This document shows, piece by piece, positions 57,158-64,000 of a stretch of 64,000 nt of DNA. The first letter of the stretch is position 1, and every line of letters starts with the position of its first letter. Both the position numbers and the translations under genes were made by a program. The DNA comes from Sphingobacteriales bacterium (GTDB taxonomy: Bacteria; Bacteroidota; Bacteroidia; Sphingobacteriales; Sphingobacteriaceae), in the NCBI GenBank assembly GCA_014763615.1, contig JACXVB010000002.1, forward strand, positions 124,001 through 188,000, written 5' to 3'. A model generated the notes under the pieces. The model saw nothing but the letters and a program-made list of their open reading frames with translations, searched no databases and was not told the DNA's origin.

Positions 57158-57913
57158 TTGCTTGCTAAAAGAATTATTCCCTGCCTAGACGTTAAAGACG
57201 GCCGAACCGTAAAAGGCATCAACTTTGTTGATTTACGCGATGCTGGCGACCCTGTAGAATTGGCTTGGCAATACTCTCGTCAAGGAGCCGATGAGTTGGT
57301 ATTTTTAGACATTACCGCAACTCATGAGAAACGTAAAACCACCATAGAAATGGTGAAATCCGTGGCTCGCCAAATCAACATCCCTTTTACCATTGGTGGT
57401 GGAATTTCTGAGCTAAAAGATGCTGAAGCTTTGCTAAATGCTGGTGCAGATAAAATTTCTATCAATTCTGCCGCAGTAAGAAGACCCGAGTTGATTAATG
57501 AACTAGCCGAAGCTTTTGGAGTTCAGTTTGTGGTTTTAGCCGTGGATACCAAAAATCTTCCGCATGGAGATGTTGTGCATTTAAACGGAGGAAGAATTCC
57601 TACCGAAATTAAAACTCAAGATTGGATTAAAGAAGCAGAAGAACGTGGAACAGGTGAAATTTTACTCACTTCTATGGATAAAGATGGCACCAAATCTGGT
57701 TTCGACAATGTTTTGTTAAAACAAATCAATGATATGGTTTCGATTCCTGTAATTGCATCTGGTGGAGCAGGAAATGCTCAAGATTTTATCGATGTTTTTC
57801 AGCAAAGTGATGTGGACGCCGCTTTGGCTGCTTCGGTTTTCCATTATGGAGAAATTCTGATTCCAGAATTGAAACAATTATTAAAAAATAATCAAATTGA
57901 AATAAGGCTTTAA
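57158..57913 (+). CDS. hisF: Imidazole glycerol phosphate synthase, cyclase subunit
   Basis: 251 residues, a TIM barrel. Motifs: [20 protein letters not shown] (catalytic Asp), [32 protein letters not shown] (second Asp) and VIASGGAG. It cyclises PRFAR with ammonia from HisH. The start is TTG at 57158; the family sequence begins exactly there (MLAKRIIPC). A toxin-antitoxin pair follows after 16 bp. Confidence 0.96.
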   Translation: MLAKRIIPCLDVKDGRTVKGINFVDLRDAGDPVELAWQYSRQGADELVFLDITATHEKRKTTIEMVKSVARQINIPFTIGGGISELKDAEALLNAGADKISINSAAVRRPELINELAEAFGVQFVVLAVDTKNLPHGDVVHLNGGRIPTEIKTQDWIKEAEERGTGEILLTSMDKDGTKSGFDNVLLKQINDMVSIPVIASGGAGNAQDFIDVFQQSDVDAALAASVFHYGEILIPELKQLLKNNQIEIRL

Positions 57914-57929
57914 TTTTTTATCTTTAAAC

Positions 57930-58178
57930 ATGGAAACATTTACTGTAGAAATCATTCATCCAAAAGCTAAAAAATTATTACAAGATTTAGCTGATTTAAA
58001 TTTAATCTCTTTTTCTGAAAATCTAAACAATGAAGTTGATGAAGAGGCTTGGAATTCATTATCGCAAGAGCAAAAAGATGGTATTTATGAAGCTATGGAA
58101 TCCATTAAACAAGGTAAAGGGATTCCTCACCAAGAGGTGATGTCTATGATTAAGCAAAAACTTAAGAATGAGCAATGA
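57930..58178 (+). CDS. Antitoxin within the his operon
   Basis: 82 residues (METFTVEIIHPKAKKLLQDL and on), a short N-terminal strand, helices, and an acidic middle (NNEVDEEAWNSLSQEQKDGI). It resembles antitoxins paired with ParE/RelE toxins in this phylum. It overlaps the toxin gene by 11 bp and sits between hisF and hisIE. Whether it binds DNA is not evident. Confidence 0.75.
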   Translation: METFTVEIIHPKAKKLLQDLADLNLISFSENLNNEVDEEAWNSLSQEQKDGIYEAMESIKQGKGIPHQEVMSMIKQKLKNEQ

Positions 58179-58473
58179 GATCATCTGGTCTCCAGAATCT
58201 AAAGAAGATCTATCAAATTTATTAGATTATCTAATTTCTGTTTGGAGTTTAAAAATTGCTGAAGATTTTGTTGAAAATTTAGAATATCAAATCCATAGAA
58301 TCCAAAATAATCCCAGATTATACCTTGTCATTTCTAAAACCAACAATTTTAGGCGATGTGTAATTACAAAACATAATATTTTGATTTATGATTTCTCAGA
58401 TAAATATATTTCAATATATAGAGTTTTTGACACTCGTCAAAACCCTAAAAAACTAAAATTTCCAAAAAAGTGA
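58168..58473 (+). CDS. RelE/ParE-family toxin within the his operon
   Basis: 101 residues with the family pattern: [20 protein letters not shown] at the N-terminus, the helix [13 protein letters not shown], then [20 protein letters not shown] and a final [11 protein letters not shown]. Members act on ribosome-bound mRNA (RelE) or on gyrase (ParE); which applies cannot be told. It looks intact. Its TGA overlaps the GTG start of hisIE (GTGA), so translation of hisIE is coupled to it. Confidence 0.82.
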   Translation: MSNEIIWSPESKEDLSNLLDYLISVWSLKIAEDFVENLEYQIHRIQNNPRLYLVISKTNNFRRCVITKHNILIYDFSDKYISIYRVFDTRQNPKKLKFPKK

Positions 58474-59057
58474 ATATAGATTTTAAAAAAAGCGACGGAT
58501 TAGTGCCTGTTGTTATTCAGGATGCACAAACTTTAGAAGTGTTAATGTTAGGCTACATGAATGAAGAAGCCTTTCAGAAAACAGAAAAAGAGGGAAGAGT
58601 AACCTTTTTCTCTCGTACAAAAAATCGTTTATGGACCAAGGGCGAAGAAAGTGGTAACTTTTTAAATGTAAAATCCATCAGTTTAGATTGTGATCAAGAT
58701 ACTTTGTTGATTAAAGTAAATCCTATTGGCCCAACCTGCCATACCGGCTCAAGAAGTTGTTTTTTTACAGATTACAATCAGAATTTCATCTTCCAGTTAG
58801 AAAATATTATTAAAGATCGATACGAAAATCCAACGGCAGAATCTTATGTTAATAAACTTAGAAATAAAGGATTAAATAAGATTGCACAAAAAGTGGGAGA
58901 AGAAGGCGTTGAAACGGTGATTGCGGCTTTGGCAGAAACCGAAAAAGACTTAATTAATGAATCTTCGGATTTAGTTTTTCATCTTTTGGTACTCTTAAAA
59001 GAAAAAGGTTTGACTTTAAATGATATTGCCAAAAACCTTGAATCAAGACATCAATAG
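58470..59057 (+). CDS. hisIE: Bifunctional phosphoribosyl-AMP cyclohydrolase / phosphoribosyl-ATP pyrophosphatase
   Basis: 195 residues. The HisI part (1-110) has [30 protein letters not shown], the metal-binding DCDQDTLL and [10 protein letters not shown]; the HisE part (115-195) has [28 protein letters not shown] and [13 protein letters not shown]. It performs steps 2 and 3 of the pathway. Start GTG at 58470 overlaps the toxin stop. Last gene of the his operon. Confidence 0.95.
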   Translation: MNIDFKKSDGLVPVVIQDAQTLEVLMLGYMNEEAFQKTEKEGRVTFFSRTKNRLWTKGEESGNFLNVKSISLDCDQDTLLIKVNPIGPTCHTGSRSCFFTDYNQNFIFQLENIIKDRYENPTAESYVNKLRNKGLNKIAQKVGEEGVETVIAALAETEKDLINESSDLVFHLLVLLKEKGLTLNDIAKNLESRHQ

Positions 59058-59096
59058 TAATTTAAAAGTTATATTAGTTTACATAACTTTACAATA

Positions 59097-60035
59097 ATGG
59101 CAATATTCGAAATTGATAACGGAAAGACTAAGCTTATTAAACTGAGTGAATTTAAATTAGAAAAAGAGCTACAAAAATTAGTAGAGAATAATTTAGAGAC
59201 AATATTTAACTGTAAACTAATTGCTAGCGAATTTTCAACAGGAAATATACACTCAGGTAGAATAGATACGTTAGCGATTTCTGAAGAAAATAATCCTGTA
59301 ATTATCGAATACAAAAAAGTTGCTTCTTCTGATCTAATAAATCAAAGCTTATATTATTTACATTGGATTAAAGACCACAAAGGTGATTTTCAAATGGCCT
59401 CCAACTCTGTATTAGGTAATATTGAAATAGATTGGTCTGATATTAGGGTAATCTGTTTAGCTCCTGAATATAAGAAGTACGATTTGCATGCCGTTCAAGT
59501 AATGGGCGCAAATATAGAATTGTGGCAATACAAACTTTATGAAAATGGAATACTAAACATTGAAGAAGTTTATAAAAAATCTAATTCTTTGGTAAACATA
59601 GATTCAGAGGCTATTCAAGGAAAAAATCCAGTAATGGTACAGGCAGGAAAAAAAGCTGCAATAACCAGAAAAAATTCAACCTACACTATCAACAGCCATT
59701 ATTCAAACCTTGATCATAATATTTTAGATCTTTTTAATGAGGTAAGAGATTTTATAGTTTCTTTAAGTAGCGATATCGAAGAAGTTCCTAAAAAGCATTA
59801 TATAGCTTACAAAACAAGCCAAAATTTTGCTTGCTTACAGACTTATAAAAAGAAATTAGCCCTTTATTTAAGATTAAATCCTGATGAAATTAATCCGATA
59901 CCAAGACGAGGTAGGAATGTTAAAAAAATCGGACATTTTGGAACTGGAGACTTTGAACTAACACTAGAAACTTCTAAAGACTTTAATGAGGTAAAGCATT
60001 TTATTAATGAAGCTTATAAAAGTATTGGTGGTTAA
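59097..60035 (+). CDS. PD-(D/E)XK nuclease-like protein with DUF5655-type C-terminus
   Basis: 312 residues. The N-terminal domain (about 20-150) has GRIDTLAISEENNPVIIEYKK, read as D...ExK of the PD-(D/E)XK nuclease fold, similar to NucS/DUF91-type proteins. The C-terminal part (about 215-312: HYIAYKTSQNFACLQTYKK, KKIGHFGTGDFELTL) looks like DUF5655. Probably a DNA-acting protein; the target is unknown. 39 bp after hisIE. Confidence 0.72.
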   Translation: MAIFEIDNGKTKLIKLSEFKLEKELQKLVENNLETIFNCKLIASEFSTGNIHSGRIDTLAISEENNPVIIEYKKVASSDLINQSLYYLHWIKDHKGDFQMASNSVLGNIEIDWSDIRVICLAPEYKKYDLHAVQVMGANIELWQYKLYENGILNIEEVYKKSNSLVNIDSEAIQGKNPVMVQAGKKAAITRKNSTYTINSHYSNLDHNILDLFNEVRDFIVSLSSDIEEVPKKHYIAYKTSQNFACLQTYKKKLALYLRLNPDEINPIPRRGRNVKKIGHFGTGDFELTLETSKDFNEVKHFINEAYKSIGG

Positions 60036-60068
60036 AATAATACATACATTTAAACATACCCTAGAATA

Positions 60069-60974
60069 ATGAAAGCCAACAGTTTATCAGGACACCAAAA
60101 TCCGATATATGCTGTAAACGCTCATCCACATCAACCTTTATTTTATAGCGCAGGTAATGATAAAGGAATTGTGGAGTGGAGCTTAGAAACCTTAGCACAT
60201 CAGAGAATTTTTAAACCTATCCAGCATACGGTTTATGCTTTGAATGTACTTCCAGAATATAGCTTTTTAGTTGCAGGATGTAATGATGGTACTTTGTGCT
60301 TTTTTGATATCAACACCTCTAAATTAAAACACCAACTCAAATTAGGCTCAGCAATTTTCGACATCCAATTTATTCCTTCAAAAAAAGAATTATTGGTGAG
60401 TACTGATACTGGTCAGGTTTCAATCATCAATCCAGAAAATCAGGAGCTTATTCATCAATTCCAGTCAGGAAACCATAAAGTAAGATCTTTAGCTTTTCAT
60501 GAGGAATTAAACTTACTAGCTACTGTTTCAAACGATGAATTAATCAGAATTTTCAACTTAAATGATTTTACACTGATTCATCAATTTAAAGGTCATGCAG
60601 ATGGTGTAGGTTCAGTTTCTTTTTCTCCCGATGGACGATTTTTAATAACTGGTGGAAGAGATGCGCATTTAAAAATTTGGAATGTTTTAGATTGGAGTTT
60701 ACAACACAGTTTTGCCGCTCACCTATTCGCCATTTATAAAATCGCTTTTCATCCTAACTTACCCTATTTTGCTACGGCCAGTCGGGATAAATCCATAAAA
60801 ATATGGAGAGCAGAAGACTTCTCTTTATTTAGAAATTTAAGCATTGATAAAGCCAGAGAAGGACATCTACTTTCTGTAAATGCCATTTGTTGGACGCTTG
60901 ACGGTAAAAGACTCTTATCCGCTGGGGATGATAAATTGGTAAAAGTTTGGGAGTTTAATCCGGAATTGATTTAA
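60069..60974 (+). CDS. WD40 repeat protein
   Basis: 301 residues made of about seven WD40 blades, for example GHQNPIYAVNAHPHQPLFYS, GHADGVGSVSFSPDGRFLIT, AHLFAIYKIAFHPNLPYFAT and SVNAICWTLDGKRLLSAGDD, each ending in a WD-like pair (LKIWN, IKIWR, VKVWE). A single beta propeller without signal peptide, so a cytoplasmic scaffold. Partner unknown. Confidence 0.9.
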   Translation: MKANSLSGHQNPIYAVNAHPHQPLFYSAGNDKGIVEWSLETLAHQRIFKPIQHTVYALNVLPEYSFLVAGCNDGTLCFFDINTSKLKHQLKLGSAIFDIQFIPSKKELLVSTDTGQVSIINPENQELIHQFQSGNHKVRSLAFHEELNLLATVSNDELIRIFNLNDFTLIHQFKGHADGVGSVSFSPDGRFLITGGRDAHLKIWNVLDWSLQHSFAAHLFAIYKIAFHPNLPYFATASRDKSIKIWRAEDFSLFRNLSIDKAREGHLLSVNAICWTLDGKRLLSAGDDKLVKVWEFNPELI

Positions 60975-61009
60975 TCTCAATTCCCACATCTCAAATCTTC
61001 ATTCTAAAC

Positions 61010-61732
61010 CTATTTCAGATTAAATAAATCATCCACACCTAAAATTTTCTTACTCAAGAAACCTTCGGCATAAGGTACTTTCATAGCTTTGCCAAATTCA
61101 CTAGCTCTCCCTTTGATCACATCCAAAAAAGCAGGATTAGAGATGTAAGTTTGTGGCTCATCAATATTTACGCCCTCCACAAAGAATTGTGTTTTATAAG
61201 CTCTTATTGATTCTAATTTCTTTTCCATAAAATCAGAAATATCAAATACTACATCTGGCTCTATGTAATTATCCTGGATAAAATGAAGTAATAATCGCGG
61301 TCTCCAAGCTTCTTGCTCCTTTCCGTCTGAATAGGTTTTTATTTTAGGCAAACCCGCTAAGAAACAAGAATCATTCACTAAACTGCAAGCTCTTCCATGG
61401 TCGGGATGGCGATCATGGTAAGCATTAGTGATTACTATTTCAGGCTGATATTTCCTGATCATTTCAATGACCTTGAGTTGATGTTCTTCATCATTTTTAA
61501 AAAAACCATCTTTGATTCCTAAATTCTCACGAACGTCTAAACCTAAAATTTTTGCAGCTTCAGCGGCCTCAGCAGCTCTAGTTTCTGCGGTTCCTCTTGT
61601 TCCTAACTCTCCTTTGGTTAAATCTACAACACCAACTTTCTTACCTAAGCTTTTATATTTTAGGATGGTTCCACCGGCACCCAACTCCACGTCATCAGGA
61701 TGGGCGGCAATACACAGAATATCTAACTTCAT
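61010..61732 (-). CDS. bshB1: Bacillithiol biosynthesis deacetylase BshB1
   Basis: 240 residues, a LmbE-like zinc deacetylase. Motifs: CIAAHPDDVELGAGGT (zinc His-Pro-Asp-Asp), GELGTRGTAETRAAEA, VITNAYHDRHPDHGRA, and YKTQFFVEG. It deacetylates GlcNAc-malate to GlcN-malate for bacillithiol. Its start overlaps the stop of the glutathione peroxidase-like gene by 4 bp, so a thiol-redox pair. ytxJ at 27 kb is another gene of the system. Confidence 0.93.
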   Translation of the reverse strand: MKLDILCIAAHPDDVELGAGGTILKYKSLGKKVGVVDLTKGELGTRGTAETRAAEAAEAAKILGLDVRENLGIKDGFFKNDEEHQLKVIEMIRKYQPEIVITNAYHDRHPDHGRACSLVNDSCFLAGLPKIKTYSDGKEQEAWRPRLLLHFIQDNYIEPDVVFDISDFMEKKLESIRAYKTQFFVEGVNIDEPQTYISNPAFLDVIKGRASEFGKAMKVPYAEGFLSKKILGVDDLFNLK

Positions 61733-62241
61733 GAATCTTTTTTTGTACTACTCAATAACTTCTGGATTTTTTTTCTTACTCTGGCAGAGTTAGGTTTGGT
61801 AAAAGGATAAAAATAATCTACCACTTCGCCTTTGCTGTTGATTAGATATTTATGGAAATTCCAACGAGGAGCAGAATTGACTTTGCCATTCAATTTTTTA
61901 TCCGCTAAAAATTTATAGAGCGGCGAAGCATAAGCACCTCTTACCCTAGATTTCTTAAAAATAGAAAAGTTGGTATGATAATTTATCGAGCAAAACTTTT
62001 TGATGGCCTCATCATTTAAAGGCTCTTGTTGCCCAAAATCATTACTCGGGAAAGCCAAAATTTCAAAATTCTCGTTTTCAAATTCTTGCCTTAATTGCTC
62101 TAATTCTTTGAGTTGAGGTGTGAAACCACATTCAGAGGCGGTATTAACTATCATTAAAACTTTACCTTCATATTGTTTAAGGCTCACCTCTTCTCCTTTT
62201 GAGTTCTCAACCTTAAATTGGTAAATCGTATTATCGGTCAT
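61729..62241 (-). CDS. Glutathione peroxidase family protein
   Basis: 170 residues. The peroxidatic Cys is in NTASECGFTPQ (residue about 38), with Gln in FGQQEP and Trp in RWNFHKYLI completing the site. No selenocysteine. Cys-type members of this family often use thioredoxin; next to bshB1 a bacillithiol-linked role is possible but not shown. No signal peptide. Confidence 0.92.
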   Translation of the reverse strand: MTDNTIYQFKVENSKGEEVSLKQYEGKVLMIVNTASECGFTPQLKELEQLRQEFENENFEILAFPSNDFGQQEPLNDEAIKKFCSINYHTNFSIFKKSRVRGAYASPLYKFLADKKLNGKVNSAPRWNFHKYLINSKGEVVDYFYPFTKPNSARVRKKIQKLLSSTKKDS

Positions 62242-62247
62242 CGCTAA

Positions 62248-62856
62248 TTATTGGTAGCTATAATATCCCGCAGAACGGACAATAGCTTCTATATCTCTAT
62301 CTTCATCGGGATTGTATTGATTTTTCAAATTGTGCCCAAAAATCCTGGCAACCGATTGAAAAACAAAAGCAGAAACGTTACCTTTTAAATCTTTCACTAA
62401 ATCGTAACTGCTATTTCCCGTTTCTCTATCTATTAATTTAATCAGCACTTCGCCTTGCGAAATGGTTAAATCTTTAATCTTAGCATTGAATAAATCTTTA
62501 ACTTCCTTCTCACAACCTTTAACTAGTGCTTTTTGTTTTCTTCTATCTGATGTTACTGCCAAATCTTTTTCTAATTGGCGATAGCGCTGACCAGCAAATC
62601 TGGCATAAGGCAAAACCTTTAGAACGTTGTATCTCAACCTTCTGTAATTATCAAAATCTTCTTTTGATTTAAAAGTTCTGGTAGCCACTACCCTTATTTC
62701 ATTCAATACAATCCAAGGCAGAATTTCACCGTTTAAATTAGTTGTAGCAACTTTAATGGTATCGTTTGTTCTCGCTTGCACATCATTTTGCTGTGCATTA
62801 GACAAACTACTAATCGCCATCATTGTTAAGAAAAGAAATAGAACTTTCGTTTTCAT
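62248..62856 (-). CDS. DUF4294-type secreted protein
   Basis: From ATG 62856 (MKTKVLFLFLTMMAISSLSN signal peptide), 202 residues; the frame runs 5 codons further upstream. Helical mature part with YRRLRYNVLKVLPYARFAG, RQLEKDLAVTSDRRKQKAL and GEVLIKLIDRETGNSSYDLV, matching my recollection of DUF4294. Periplasmic, function unknown. 6 bp before the peroxidase gene on the same strand. Confidence 0.78.
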   Translation of the reverse strand: MKTKVLFLFLTMMAISSLSNAQQNDVQARTNDTIKVATTNLNGEILPWIVLNEIRVVATRTFKSKEDFDNYRRLRYNVLKVLPYARFAGQRYRQLEKDLAVTSDRRKQKALVKGCEKEVKDLFNAKIKDLTISQGEVLIKLIDRETGNSSYDLVKDLKGNVSAFVFQSVARIFGHNLKNQYNPDEDRDIEAIVRSAGYYSYQ

Positions 62857-62960
62857 TATTTTAAGATACAAATTTATAGCTATTAATTGACAAAAAAAGG
62901 AATAAGTAACCCTAAATTCTTTATTTTAAATGCTTTATTTGCAGGAACGATATTTTTTTA

Positions 62961-64000
62961 ATGAAAGATTACATCATAGATATAGAGGCTGAGAAATCAG
63001 AAATCCTAAAAAGATACCGAGCTTTATTAAGAGCTTGTAAATCAACCTTAAAAAAGGGGGATAAAAGGATGATCCGGATGGCTTTTGACATGGCAGTTGA
63101 AAGTCATAAAGACATGCGCCGTAAATCTGGAGAACCTTATATTTACCACCCAATTGCAGTAGCCCAAATCGCTGCAGAAGAAATTGGCTTGGGAACCACT
63201 TCTATTGTTTGCGCTTTGCTTCATGATGTTGTTGAAGATACCGAAATTACCTTAGAAGATATTGAGCGTGAATTTGGTAAAAAAGTGGCCAAAATTATTG
63301 ATGGCTTAACCAAGATTTCTGGCGTATTTGATGCTAACAGCTCCATCCAAGCAGAAAATTTCAGAAAGATGCTGCTTACCCTAGCAGATGATGTGAGGGT
63401 GATTCTCATTAAACTTGCCGACCGTTTGCATAACATGCGAACCATGGATTTTATGCCTCGGGATAAACAATTAAAAATCTGTTCAGAAACCGTTTATCTC
63501 TACGCTCCATTAGCCCATCGTTTAGGTTTATATGCCATCAAATCCGAGTTAGAAGACCTTTCCATGAAATACATGGAGCCTGAAACTTATAAGTTTGTAG
63601 CAACTAAACTAAACGAGAAAAAAGCAGAGAGAGAAGCATTTATCAAATCTTTCATCGGGCCTATTGATCGTATTTTAAAAGAACAAGATTTAGAAGCATC
63701 GGTAGTAGGAAGACCAAAATCTATCCATTCTATCTGGAATAAAATGAAGAAAAAAGGCATTCCTTTTGAAGAAGTGTACGACCTTTTTGCCATCAGAATT
63801 ATTTTAGATAGCAAACCAGAAAATGAGAAATCTGATTCTTGGAAAGCTTATTCTATCGTTACTGATTTATATCGCCCCAATCCAGATAGGTTAAGAGATT
63901 GGATTTCATCGCCTAAAGCCAACGGTTATGAATCTTTACATACCACTGTGATGGGACCAAAAGGACAATGGGTAGAAGTGCAAATCCGCACCCAGCGAAT
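62961..64000 (+). CDS. Bifunctional RelA/SpoT (p)ppGpp enzyme, 3' end cut off
   Basis: ATG at 62961; the frame stays open to the window end (346 codons seen). The HD hydrolase domain (about 45-195) has the intact site YIYHPIAVAQIAAEEIGLG and CALLHDVVEDTEI, then KLADRLHNMRTM. The synthetase domain (from about 225) has SIWNKMKKKG, VYDLFAIRII and ANGYESLHTTV. It makes and breaks (p)ppGpp. The TGS and ACT domains lie beyond the edge. Confidence 0.93.
   Translation, partial: MKDYIIDIEAEKSEILKRYRALLRACKSTLKKGDKRMIRMAFDMAVESHKDMRRKSGEPYIYHPIAVAQIAAEEIGLGTTSIVCALLHDVVEDTEITLEDIEREFGKKVAKIIDGLTKISGVFDANSSIQAENFRKMLLTLADDVRVILIKLADRLHNMRTMDFMPRDKQLKICSETVYLYAPLAHRLGLYAIKSELEDLSMKYMEPETYKFVATKLNEKKAEREAFIKSFIGPIDRILKEQDLEASVVGRPKSIHSIWNKMKKKGIPFEEVYDLFAIRIILDSKPENEKSDSWKAYSIVTDLYRPNPDRLRDWISSPKANGYESLHTTVMGPKGQWVEVQIRTQR

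Overview
The window comes from a Bacteroidota genome, most likely a Sphingobacteriaceae member such as Pedobacter or a relative. This rests on a SusC/SusD/SusE set, a type IX secretion tail on an amylase, a PorV-like protein, bacillithiol genes (bshB1, ytxJ), short AT-rich spacers without clear Shine-Dalgarno sites, and several promoters of the form TTG-N18/19-TAnnTTTG. The assignment is by content, not by a database search.

Layout. 1-9.3 kb is mostly housekeeping: a lipoprotein, a divergent DEAD-box helicase, accC-ribE, a GAF histidine kinase, threonine aldolase, a CobW GTPase and an esterase with a glycogen-binding-like domain. 9.4-23 kb is a starch and glycolysis block: susC-susD-susE, a BadF-type kinase, a secreted GH13 amylase, a Nudix-type regulator, and pfkA, a second BadF-type protein and gapA. 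23-28 kb holds dciA-recF, a TPR protein, ribH, small envelope genes, ytxJ and an OsmC protein. 27.7-28.9 kb is a RAYT (REP-associated transposase) locus with flanking inverted repeats and a cluster of palindromes; an orphan copy of its repeat lies at 31.9 kb. An S9 peptidase sits between them. 32-45 kb is a second, leftward carbohydrate block: glgB as its own unit, then a maltodextrin operon reading neopullulanase-like GH13, beta-phosphoglucomutase, GH65 phosphorylase, lipoprotein GH13, MFS transporter, GH31. 45-51 kb is mixed (LuxE-like, a broken toxin-antitoxin pair, tyrS, an AcpH-like protein, PorV-like, SemiSWEET, HPF). 51-59 kb is the complete his operon hisG-D-C-B-H-A-F-[toxin-antitoxin]-IE, preceded by a histidine-rich leader peptide. 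59-64 kb has a nuclease-like gene, a WD40 protein, bshB1, a glutathione peroxidase, a DUF4294-type gene and the 5' part of a RelA/SpoT gene.

How it fits together. Starch would be cut outside the cell by the T9SS-sorted amylase, bound and imported by SusCDE, and cut further by the periplasmic or lipoprotein GH13 enzymes. MFS import would then feed maltose phosphorolysis (GH65 plus pgmB) and glycolysis (pfkA, gapA). Two recurring palindromes appear to link these genes: a LacI-type motif (CGAAAACGTTTGCG) at susC, the esterase and the maltodextrin operon, and a GTGTA-N5-TACAC motif in front of susC, the BadF kinase and the Nudix-regulator/pfkA pair. The most unusual features are these two putative regulons, the his leader attenuator, the toxin-antitoxin pair translationally embedded in the his operon, short repeats at the starts of hisD and hisB, and the RAYT repeat locus. 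No rRNA, tRNA or CRISPR array was recognised.
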